Below, piece by piece: positions 45,801 to 57,800 of a DNA stretch of 64,000 nt (positions within the stretch are counted from its first letter, which is position 1; each line of letters opens with the position of its first letter). This stretch comes from Sternotherus odoratus (Eukaryota > Chordata > Testudines > Kinosternidae): positions 45,400,193-45,464,192 of the forward strand of contig JAVMKO010000005.1 in the NCBI GenBank assembly GCA_032164245.1. Direction: 5' to 3'. The position numbers were made by a program, and so were the translations under genes. Under the pieces are notes generated by a model. That model had not been told where the DNA came from. It was given only the letters and a program-made list of their open reading frames with translations, and did no database searches.

Positions 45801-48800
45801 CTAAGGTCAGATGTTAAGTTGAATTGTTACAATAGGACAGTGCCTATCTATGACCTAAAAGCGTCCCTTGATCTAATGTACATAATTATTTCATTATCTC
45901 TGGAATATTTGTTACCAATATTATGCAATTGTTAGAGCTCGGGACTAACTCATTTGGCAACAACTGGGAGCAGGAGGAGCAGGGCCAGATTATGTGGCAC
46001 CAAAATGCTGATCTGCCTCCATGAGCTGCAGAGAGAGGAGAGCAGCCGAGAACTGTGGGAGACACTGCTAGCAGAAAGGAAATACCGTTGAGAAATTTTC
46101 TCTTCCACAGCATAATGGATATATGGTTAGTAATTATTTCCTTTGTGAAAGGTTCTGGACCTGATAGTTCTGCTGCTAATCCATACTACAAACACCAAGA
46201 GCAGGAAGCAAATTGAGAGAGTGCTGAGGAACAAAATTCCGCTGGGCTGTGTGCCAGAGCAACTGCTACAGAGTGCCTTCCGAAATCACTCGCTGGTGAG
46301 TACTGCTGCTCCTTTGAGATTTTGCACACTGGGAGCATTCCCCTTTCCACCTCCTGGGATGTTGCAGATTGTTTCTAACCCAATAAAGAGCTGAATCACA
46401 AAGACCCCCTTCCAGAGCTTATCTTGTGGACCTTGTTGACCTTCCTGTGAACTTCCCAAGATTTTCTGGAGAAGAACTTCCCTCCTCTGCCCTGCAACAT
46501 AGGGTAGGCTTCTGGTTCTGCAGATCTTAGGAAGCTCTTTTGCACTCTGTCTCCCCATTACAAGTGATCCCCTCCTCCGAGGCCTGACATGCTGTTCTGC
46601 CTCACATTTTTCTTAGACTTTACATTTTTAAACCCAGAACTTCTTGCAAGTATAAAATGGTCTGCATTTAGACATGTACATGTGTCTGACTTGAGTGCCT
46701 ATAGTTACATGGAGAAGGGACCATGAATGTGGACAGACAGTGCCTGTCTACAACTTTAAACGGGGGATGAAGACTGAGCATTTGTCTGCTCTGGGGGTTT
46801 TTAGCTACTAGTTTAGCTGCACCAGTGTAAACCTGAGTATAGACTTGTAAACTGACTTGCATGAATCACCCAGTTCGTCCCATTTTACACTGGTGCAGCA
46901 TGTCTGCATGAAGAGGTTGCACTCTTGAACAAAGAATCTGTACTCTGTTGCTGCAAAAAAAACTCTTGTGTGGATAAGTTTTTTTCATTGTTTTGAAAGC
47001 AAAGCAGGCCTATAGAGAGCACAAATCTAAGGGTATGTCTTAGGTGATTGATTTATAGCCTCTTGTCAAGATGCAATAAATCGATCGCGATAGGCGCTCC
47101 CGTCACCTCCGGAACTCCAGCTCGCTGAGAGGTGCAAGCTGGAGTCGATGGGGTAGCCCTCTGCCAACTGCTGCTGCTGTGAGGACTACAAGTAAGTCCG
47201 CCTAAGATGTGCCGACTTCAGCTATGTTATTCACGTAGCTGAAGTTGCATATTCTAGGTTGACACCCCTCCTACTATAGACCAGCCCTAAGTGGGAATCT
47301 TATGACGTCAGCCTGTATCTAGTGAGGTGGGAGAGTTAGAGGCCAGGAAATCACCTACTAAACTGACTAGGATCTTGAAAATAAAGAGCAGTGCTCCTCA
47401 AGTTGAAACTCCTAAAATAAGTTGGAATGTTTTGAAAACAAATATTAATGATGGGAATATTTTATGTCTCTGCCATAATGTCTGGCTTTCAGGTTATCAA
47501 AGACTTCTTCCCATCAATCCTGTCATTGGCTCAGACCTTTCTGCACTCTGCTGATCCATGTGTCGTCTCCTTTGGCAGCTGCATGTACAAGCAAGCATTT
47601 GCAGCTTTTGACTCTTACTGTCAGCAGGTAATTTTGAAATATATAATAGCATATACTGTTAAACCCGAGTTTTGACAGGACTGCAGATCAAAGGAGGGAC
47701 ATAAAAAAAACCTGAAGATCAATGAATTCTCTACATATGAGTTACAGATGTTTCTCCATTTATTATTTAACTTTGTATCTCCATTACTGAGTTCGTATAG
47801 CATTTTCAGAAGCAGCTTGAGTGAAAGATGTTGTACAAAACAAGATGGAAATAAGTTCAGGTGTGAGTAGGGGGAGAACATCCATGTTCAGTTTATATGA
47901 ACTGGGATGGCGAGTCAGGGAGCTGAGCCCTCAAGGGTTAACATGTTAATTATCAGAGGGATAGCCTTGTTAATCTGGATCTGCAAAAGCGACAGAGTCC
48001 TGTGGCACCTTATAGACTAACAGGAGTACTGGAGCATAAGCTTTCATGGGTGAATACTTTGTCGGATGCATGCATGTATTCAGCCATGAAAGCTTATGCT
48101 CCAATACGTCTGTTAGTCTATAAGGTGCCACAGGACTCTTTGTCATGTTGTTAATGTAGCCTCACACTCTACAAGGCAGTATGAATGGAGGGAGAGGAGA
48201 CAACATGGCAGACAGAGACACACACCCTGTGTGTGGGAAAGAGAGAGAGAAAGATGCTTAAAGTAACGCTGACACCACTCATAAGTACATTACCTTTTTA
48301 AATATATCAGGAAGTTGAGACAGCAGCTGTGGCCAGCAAGCTCTCTCCGTCCTGAGCCCTGTCATGAAACCCCCCCCCGCTCTATGTGTAGAAGGGGTAA
48401 GTGGGGTGCAGAAGCAGGGTGGATACCCTGACATTAGCCCCCTTCTTCCCTCCCCTGCACAGCAAGCAGGAGACTCCTGGGATCAACTCCAAGGCAGAGG
48501 GCAGGAGCAGCACATGGCAGTGGGGGGAGGGACAGTTGAATTGCTGGTAACTGATAGCCTGCTGGGCGGCTGCCACACAGGGAACTTAGGGGAACGGGGA
48601 GCTGATAGGGAGACTGCTGGTCCATCCTGGTTCCAAGGCCCCACTAGCTAACTGCAACAGGCTGCTCTTCCTACAAGCCGTGGGCAAATCAAATAACATT
48701 ATAAGGAAGCATTGTGCAACTTTAAATGAGCATGTTCCCTAATTGATCATCAACGTAATAATGAAACAATGTTAACTGGGACAACGTTAAGTGAGGAGTT

Positions 48801-51800
48801 ACTGTATTGTGAAGTGCTGAAGGCTGGAATATCATTGCCTCAGTAATGCTGTTTGGTCTGCCCAGTGCTTCTGTCCTTGGAGCTTCAATATTATCAGTAC
48901 TAACAGTAGATAATGCAGCCTGCTAATTCTACAGACCTTTACTCGTGAAGAGTGATCACAGGCCCCATGACAAAGGCCCTTGGCCAGGTTTATTGCCCTC
49001 AAGGCACAGTCCTAGTGCCCTGGTTCTACAGGTACATTAACACTAGTGCCCAGGGGCAAGAAGTAGCTCGGTCAGCAGCAGGGAGTCTCTGCTTTCCCCT
49101 AGGCCACACAAAGAGTTACGGCGAGATACCCTGTTTGGGCGGGGGGGCTGTTGGGGGGGCTGTTTGGGCGGGGGGGGTGTCCGCGGGGCTGCTGAGGGGG
49201 GGGGGAAGCCCGCGCGGGGCTGCTTGAGGGATCGGCTCAGCTGTCTGGTCAATTTCACCAGGCAGCTGAGCCGATAGCCCCGCGCAGGCTCCCCCCGCCG
49301 CCCTCGGGCGGGGGGGGGGTCCAGCGGGGGGGCTGTTTGGGCGGGGGGGGCTGTTGGGGGGGCTGTTTGGGCGGGGGGGGGTGTCCGCGGGGCTGCTGAG
49401 GGGGGGGGGGAAGCCCGCGCGGGGCTGCTTGAGGGATCGGCTCAGCTGTCTGGTCAATTTCACCAGGCAGCTGAGCCGATAGCCCCGCGCCGGCTCCCCC
49501 CCCCTCGGGCGGGGGGGGGTCCAGCGGGGGGCTGTTTGGGCGGGGGGGCTGTTGGGGGGGCTGTTCGGGCGGGGGGGGGTCCGCGGGGCTGCTGAGGGGG
49601 GGGGGGGAAGCCCGCGCGGGGCTGCTTGAGGGATCGGCTCAGCTGTCTGGTCAATTTCACCAGGCAGCTGAGCCGATAGCCCCGCGCAGGCTCCCCCCGC
49701 CGCCCTCGGGCGGGGGGGGGGGTCCAGCGGGGGGGCTGTTTGGGCGGGGGGGCTGTTGGGGGGGCTGTTTGGGCGGGGGGGGTGTCCGCGGGGCTGCTGA
49801 GGGGGGGGGGGGAAGCCCGCGCGGGGCTGCTTGAGGGATCGGCTCAGCTGTCTGGTCAATTTCACCAGGCAGCTGAGCCGATAGCCCCGCGCCGGCTCCC
49901 CCCCCCTCGGGCGGGGGGGGGTCCAGCGGGGGGCTGTTTGGGCGGGGGGGCTGTTGGGGGGGCTGTTCGGGCGGGGGGGGGGTCCGCGGGGCTGCTGAGG
50001 GGGGGGGGGGAAGCCCGCGCGGGGCTGCTTGAGGGATCGGCTCAGCTGTCTGGTCAATTTCACCAGGCAGCTGAGCCGATAGCCCAAGCAGCCGCGCGCT
50101 GGCTCCCCCACCCCCCCTCGGACGGGTGGGTACGGCGAGGGGGGGGCTGTTCGGGCGGGGGGTCCGTGGGGCTGCTTGGGCAGGGGGGGGGGGGTCCAGC
50201 ACGCATTGCACTGTGGGCTACCTACCCACAGTGCAATGTGGGCTATGTCGACCCCCTGCAAAAGTTCAAGGACAGACAGTGTCGACCACTGTCGACCTGC
50301 TGTCCTGGTGGGGACACACTGATTTGATTTTCTAAACTCGAGTTTAGAAAATCGAATTAAGGGAAATCGACCTAGACCTATAGTGAAGACATACCCTTAT
50401 ACCTAGTACACTAGCAACAACTTTGCTAAATTCATGTACTGGGCAGTGAGCTTGTAAGCATCTGCTTTAATCTATGCCCTGGCTTTGGTTCATAGCCTCT
50501 GGTTCAGGCCTTATATCTTGCACCAGGCCAAGTGCTCCAGGCTCGTGCTCTCTTTCTCTACTACTTCTGGAAATGACTGAGAAGTCAGTGAAGCTTTTTG
50601 AGATTGGAAGTGATTTACTTTCACTTGATGAGGCAGGGAACAGTATTCTGCAAGTACCAGAATCTGGAAAGATGAGACCTGGGAAGCGTGTGGATCAGAA
50701 AGCCACAGCAGTGCAAGCATGAGTGTAGAAGGGAAACAGGCAATTGCATACAGAGCCAAAGGCTTTTGGAGGACTGGAGATCAGGCTAAAGACTATGCCA
50801 AGATTGGGGACATTGGATGTGCTCTGAACTAAGAAGGGAATTAGAAGAGAAGCAGTTGAATTTCAAGATGACTTTCTGGTTTTGAAACATTTCTTTATGT
50901 GAACAAATCTGAGACAAAGCCACAGATTTTATTGTTCAAGACTGGCAGAAATACAGGTGTCAAAATAAATGTACAGTTGAGTACAGTAAAACCTCGATTT
51001 AACGGACCTCGATTTAACGGACTTCGGATGCAATGGACAAAATTTCTGATCCATATCAGACCGCGACCCCTCCTGGCTGCGGCCCCGGTCCCCTTAGCAG
51101 GCGGCTGGCTGTCTGCTCCCAGCTGCTGCCCCGGTCCCAGCTGCTGGTGGTCTGGCTGCTGGCTCCCGGCTGCCGCCCAGATCCCGGCAGCGGGCGGTCT
51201 GGCTGCCGGCTCCTGCCCCGATCCTGGCAGCGGGCAGTCTGGCTGCCGGCTCCCGGCGGCCGCCCAAGTCCCGGCAGCGGGCGGGCTGCGGAGCTGCCGC
51301 CCTGACCCTGTGGCGGGTGGGCTGCTGCTCCGACAGCTTTTTTTTTTTTTTTTTTTTTTTTTATTAAATAACGGACTTTTTGATTTAACGGACACCCAAT
51401 CGCCCGAATTAGTCCGTTAAATGGAGGTTTTACTGTACTGCAAAGGACAGGTTATGATGATTGAAAGAGAAAGCAGATATGAAATCGGAGGGCTAAGGAC
51501 TGAACTTTGTGGATGAATTAGTTACTATTTGTATAGTACAGGGGTCTCCAAACTTTGAGATGAGGGCCATATTAGAATTTTGAAGGGGCTTTGCGGGCCG
51601 AAGTGACTGTGAAAAAATTAAATATATGCAAAATCGTTTTAAAAAATCACTGCTGTGTCAGTGTTGCATTAAATTCTAAATCAGTTATAAAAGTAGCTGT
51701 ATAATCAATGCAGGTACTGTGAAATCACACAATTGTCAATACATGAAAAATCATTTCACTTTTTAAAATTTTATTTATTTCTAAAAACTCACAAATTTGT

Positions 51801-54800
51801 ATCATACAAATACACACATTCAAAAGTTTTTGGCTGTACTTTGGTAAAAGAAGCTCAGGTTCCCATTGTTGGTTGGGACTGTTTGGTTCAGTGCTGAAGT
51901 TAAAATTTAACCCTTAGCTCCCCTGGCTGCCGCCGTGACCCCCTCCCCTCCCACTCCTCCAGCTGCCCCCCCTTTGCTCCTCCAGCCACTGCCATGACCC
52001 CCACCCCTGCTCCTCCAGCCACACAATGGGGGCATTCACCTCTCTGCACATGGGGCTGCCATCAGCAGCTCACACAGGGCGGGGAGGGGAGGGGCACAGT
52101 GGCAGTTTCTCCACATGCCTGTTTGGCGTGCCTGCTCAGCTGGGGGGGGCGGACAAATCGAAGCCATATTTTGGAGATCCCGGTATAGTACTTTGAAGAT
52201 AAAAAGTGTTCTATACACAACATGCCAACCAAGTATTCTTGTGATGGGGCCACTTGGGACACAGAGCATCTGGATAGGGATGAGTAGGACGATGACAGAT
52301 GGGAATTGTATGTACTGGTTCCCCCCAGGGTGCAACTTGGAACTAAGGTACCACTGAGCCCCCGACCCACCACACTGTTTTGCTGTGACAAGCTGCAAAG
52401 CCCTCCAGCCTGCACTTTCACCAGTATACATGCAGGTAGGGGCACACGCAGCTGCAGTTACAAGTAGGCTCTCTGACCAGCCTCTGCATAGGAAGGCTAC
52501 TCCCAGCTCCTCAGGAACGCACTCCCTCTGAAGTATAAACCCCAAATTATACCGTATTGTGTTGTACAGGGTACTGTAAAGTGTAAGCTCATAAAATTCA
52601 CCCCCCTCTCAGTGTGGAGAGGAATACGCAACAGCCTTTCCCCCCTGAGTTATTCCCACACACTTCATTCCAAATCACTGGTTTAGAAAAAGCAAAAACA
52701 AGTTTATTAGCTACAAAAGATAGATTTTAAGTGGTAGCAGACAGATCAAAGCAGATTACCTAAGAAATAAAGAAAAAACACAAACTAAAACTACTTAATA
52801 TACATTAAATAGATTCGATATGAATAGCAGATTCTCACCCTAAGACATGATACAAGGAGGCAGCAGATTATTAAGGGGCAAGTTGCACTTGCTTTACAGC
52901 TTGGAATCCCTAGTTTTCATTCACAGGCTAAAAATCTCTTTAGCCTGGGTCCAGTACTTCCTGCAGTTCAGTCTTCGTTCTTCAGATGATTTTAGGAGTC
53001 GTCTTTTGTGGTGAGTGAAGAACACCAGATGATGTCGCTCCTTGTCTTCTATAACTTTTGCATATGGCGGGAACCCTTTGTTCTCAAAGTTTGATTCCCA
53101 GACCAGTCTGTGGAAAAATACTGACCTCCCAAAATGGAGTCTAGAGACATGTGGTCTCATCACATGTCTTTGTAGATTCATAGCTGCCATCACACACAGG
53201 ATGTTTGGAGCTGTTAGAGGAAGGCTGACCAGGTGGGAGATAAGCTTCTCCTAAGGCCTATTGTGTTTTCCTAATGGCCAAGTACTCTGAATAGGCCCTT
53301 CCCCACCCACTATCTGAAAGCATTTTTTCTACTGGGTGTTACTCAGGTGTGACTACATTTGAAATATAGATACATAGTTGATGATCATCACTTCAGATAC
53401 AAAAGTGATACATGCATACAAATAAGATAATTGTATTCAGCAAATTTCCAGTGACATGACAATTCTTGCATAAAATACATATCATCATATCACTGCAAAT
53501 AATATGGGGTTCAGTGTCCTGCCATATACAACTGCATAGCTATGGAAGCAGTCTCAAAGGATGGAGTAATTGACAATATTAAAGGTGTATTGAGCTCAAG
53601 GCAAAAGCGGAGAATTCTCATCTAAGCTCAAGAATCCCTAGCCCTTTCCTTTAATTTATGATGGACTTATTATTTGGTTGTTATCCTATATGGTGTAGCA
53701 TATACTTTGTTGTTGCCCCAAGGGTCTTCTGGTACAGAACACATTTTTCTATTTGCTTTTCATTTTTGGTTTCTTGTGGGTTTTTCCTTCAGGAAGTTGT
53801 GAGTGCATTGGTGACTCACATTTGCGGTGGAAATGATGCAGAAATGGACATTTCTCTGGATGTGCTCGCTGACCTGGTGACTCTGCATACCACCTCACTG
53901 ATACGCTATGCTACCTTTGTGAAGGTAGTGTATCTTCCTATGAATGGTCCACACTTAGGGCTTGTATATTGGACCGGTTATTGTGTGGCAAGATGAGTGT
54001 TGTAACAGGGTAGACTGCCTCCTGGGCACCCCATCGTGGCCAGAGGTTCCTCTACTGTGCCCTTCCTTTGTTTCCTCTTTTTCAGGGCCCCTCAAAAATG
54101 GCCCATAGTCATTCTCATCCAATTATAGCCTTTCTTGGGGATCTGTTTTTTATTAACACAAAGTACCAAAAACAAATACAAAAGAATCTTCCATCCAGCC
54201 TTAAGCTGAGCACAGCCCCTCTTTCCTGAGATACTGCCCCTTCCTGGTCTCCTACCAGCTGGAGAAAATACTAAGCCTGACTTGCCTTCTCCCAAAGAAA
54301 ATCAAAACTTTTGGCTGGGTCTTGTTACCCAGCCCCAACTCCTGTCCTCTCTCTCTGCAGCTTTTTTTTGCAGCTCTCCTTCTAGTTCTGTCCTCACTGG
54401 AATACACTCGGACCCTTTATAGCCCAGGTACAGCTCAGCTGGGAGCACATGCTCTAGTACAGGGGAACTGACCTGTTTTAATCATAGGGCTGTGATGACA
54501 CAGTACTCCCAATATGTCATGCACTAACTCTGGACCGTGCATGACACATTAAAATATGTCATGCACTAACTCTGGTTAGTGCTGCTGCACATTAAAAGTT
54601 CTCTGGTGTGATTTGACCTATTGCTGTTTCCTGTTGAGGATAAGAGCTTGGGAGTATAGGGGAGTGGGAGGATAAGAGTAGGGATGGGGATGAGATATGG
54701 GAGGTGATATGGAGAGGGTACAGGAAATGGAGGCAGGTGCGGGAGAGAACGACAAGCTTGTGGTATGGGGAATGCAGGGCCAGAAAGATGTAGAGCCCAT

Positions 54801-57800
54801 TCCCATTTAAAACTTGGAACTGAACCCAAGAGTCCTGAGTCTCTAGATTCCTCTGCTTTCTGGCAGATAGCTCTCATCTTCCCCTAGTGCCTGACCCACA
54901 CTAAGGATAACAACCTCCTGATGCTATCAGTTACTTTGTTAGCACAGAGATTAGTGTGTTAGAGGTCTGTGGTGTGGCTCTCAAGATCCAAATCCTGTGA
55001 TGATCCTGTTGGGGGATTGATATAATTCCTTGTGATAGAATTTATGCTTTTTGTGTTTGTTTAAAAAAAAATGGCAGTTTAAAAAAAAAAGTTGGTAAAA
55101 GAACATTAAGCTTATAAAGTCTAGCCCTCAAAAGTTAGAAAGTGCCAGAAAAAAGATTTCCCATGCAACCTTAATTTGGTTTCCTTGTGCATATGCATTA
55201 TAATGGTTTTGGCTAATAGGGACAGAACCACTGCCCATCCTGTATCCTGAATGGAGCCTACACACATGACCAAATTAAAGTTGTATAGACAGTCTTAAAT
55301 CAAGCATTTCCTAACTGAGTGGCTTGATTTTGCAGTCATAATGTTCTTTTTAATGTAGGGGTTTTGCTAGGATTTTTAAAAAGGAAAATGAAAAAAAAGT
55401 CAAATTCCTTCATGAGGAACCATATTGATCCTTGCATGTGCTGGACCTTTGTATCCACAGCAGAGACCTCTAACATTCCAAATAAAGAATAACCATTAGA
55501 CTCAGAGGATAACAGCCTAATTCCCTCTGTGAAACAATCACTGGGGGAATGCAGTGTATTTTTGCAAGTAACTTACATAATTATTTACTAGACAGCAGGG
55601 GAATGTTGGGAATGCTGGAGTCTATTCTTGGCTCTGGAGGGGAGTATGGTCTAGTGGCTGTAGACAGCACAACAAAGCACTTAGATTTGGCACATTGTGC
55701 CTGACGTGTGACTGAATGGGTGAGGCTTGGCTCTGCCATGTTAGAGACCCATTGTTGCAGAGTACCCTTTCAATCCCCTAGAGACGAGGCTCACACACAG
55801 TGACTAGATGGAAAGTAGTGAGTTTATTGAAGGTCCCGGTCCCTCTGTAAGCGCTGGGGGCCCACAAACAGCGCGACCGCGGATATGGAGGACCTGGCAC
55901 AGCGGAGCACTGCCCAGGAAAGAAGCCCACGGGGGGGAACACAGACGGGGGCTTAAATACACATACACATTTACATCTCATACATAAACATGTCTCATGA
56001 ATAGCAAGCACCTGATAATTACACGCTGTTCAGCACTTGTTGATAATACACTGTTCTGCCTCAGTTTACCTGTTTAGTTTCACACGCACTCATTCTCACA
56101 CAGACTGGGTAAACAACTCACACAGCTGCAGAGCAAAGAGGCCTCTCACAAGATAAGCTCTGAGAGCCAAGGCCGTTCCCATAGAGACGCAACAGAAACG
56201 AAATAGCGCCACCTAGCACTTGCCGTCACAATAATCTGCTTACTACACCCATGTTCTATTCTCAGCTCTGCCCCACGTCACCTTGTGCAACCTCTCACTT
56301 ACCCCCTCGTTAAATGGAGGGAAATTATATATGCCTGCCTCTGGAGGGGGAGGCTTTTAGTATTTGCTCAATAATAAGGGCCCTGAAGAGTATAGACATA
56401 ACACTAGTCAGTGGAAAAGCTGAAACTAAGATTCATGTTCTCCTCCTACTGCCAACCCAATACACGCTTCCCTAAACCAAATTGCAGGATAGCACCAGTA
56501 GTGCATTACAACTGACCCAGAGCTTTAGCTTTATGCCTAATCTGTTTGAGGCTCAGTGGAGTCTGGGGAGCATATGTTGTGCATTAGGCAGGTGGTGAGC
56601 TCTGTAGAGGTCGAAGATACTTAGTGTATTTGGCACATAAACATCTCTCTAGTGATAGAGCATGCTCAACAAAGACAGAATGTTCAGAGATTTTAGCAAG
56701 AATCCTCCATAAAGTTCTACTGAGCATGTGCAACTGGCACTTTTGGGAGAGTTATAATATGCAACAGCAAATGGCACCTCCTTAACCTCCCAAGATCCTT
56801 GACCTGAAAATTCCAAGTTCCTGCTCCAAATCATGGATTTGCTAGTGCTTTTCAGAGAAATAACTGGATAAAAATATTAACATGAGAAAAATTACTAAGT
56901 AATGGAAAAACTAGCCTTGTTTTGGGAAGCAATCATTTTCATACAGGGGAAAAAAGTAGCCTGAGGTAGAGACCACGTGTAGAAAATTCCAGTCTAAATA
57001 GTTACAATTTAGCAAAGTTATGAGCAATTGAAAACAGAGGCTTGTAATAGAAAGTGTTAGGCAGCCTTAGCTGTAGGCATCACTACCAGAATATTAGTTT
57101 TTGTCAAGATCCAGTAGTTGAATCACCTTTTATCAGTTTTGAGTTTGGTACCTTTCAATGTCATTGAACTCCCCCCTCTCCTCACAAGAACAAGGAGCAA
57201 ACAGCCCTCCTAATCTTCCTTCTCTAGATCAGGGGTCTCCAAACTTTTCAGCCCGAGGGCCGCATTAACTATCAAATAGCAGTTCGGGGGCCGACAACAC
57301 ACTCGAGGTCCAAATAAAAAAGAATCAAAACATGGATGTTGTTTTTAATTATTTATTTAATATTAATAGGGTCTCAGAGGGTCTCGGGGGGCAAAGAACA
57401 GGGGGGAGTTTGTGCGAGTCCCAGGGGGAGCGGGGGGGTGGATAGGGGTCAGAGCAGACGGGGTTGGATGGGGGTGGGGTCCCGGGGGGTGATTAGGGGG
57501 AGGGGGTGTCAGGGGCAAAGGAGCAGCGGGGTTTAGATGGGGGGGTGAGGTCTTGGGGGGGTTAGGGGGTATCTGGAGAGAACCCCCCAAGGACCCCCGC
57601 CCAACCGCCCCAGGACCCTCCCTAGGACCCCCGCCCAGCCCCCCCTCAGACAAGAAACCCCCAGGACCCCCGCCCAGCCCCCCCAAGGACCCCTGCCCAA
57701 CGGCCCCAGGACCCTCCCTAGGACCCCTGCCCAGCCCCCCTGGACCCCCTCCCCCAAGAACCCCCCAGGACCCCCGCCCAGCCCCCCCAGGCCCCCTCCC

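Noticed and set aside
49116..50261. 381-codon minus-strand frame and companions
   Set aside because: Arises from the alternating G-rich tandem array inside an intron.
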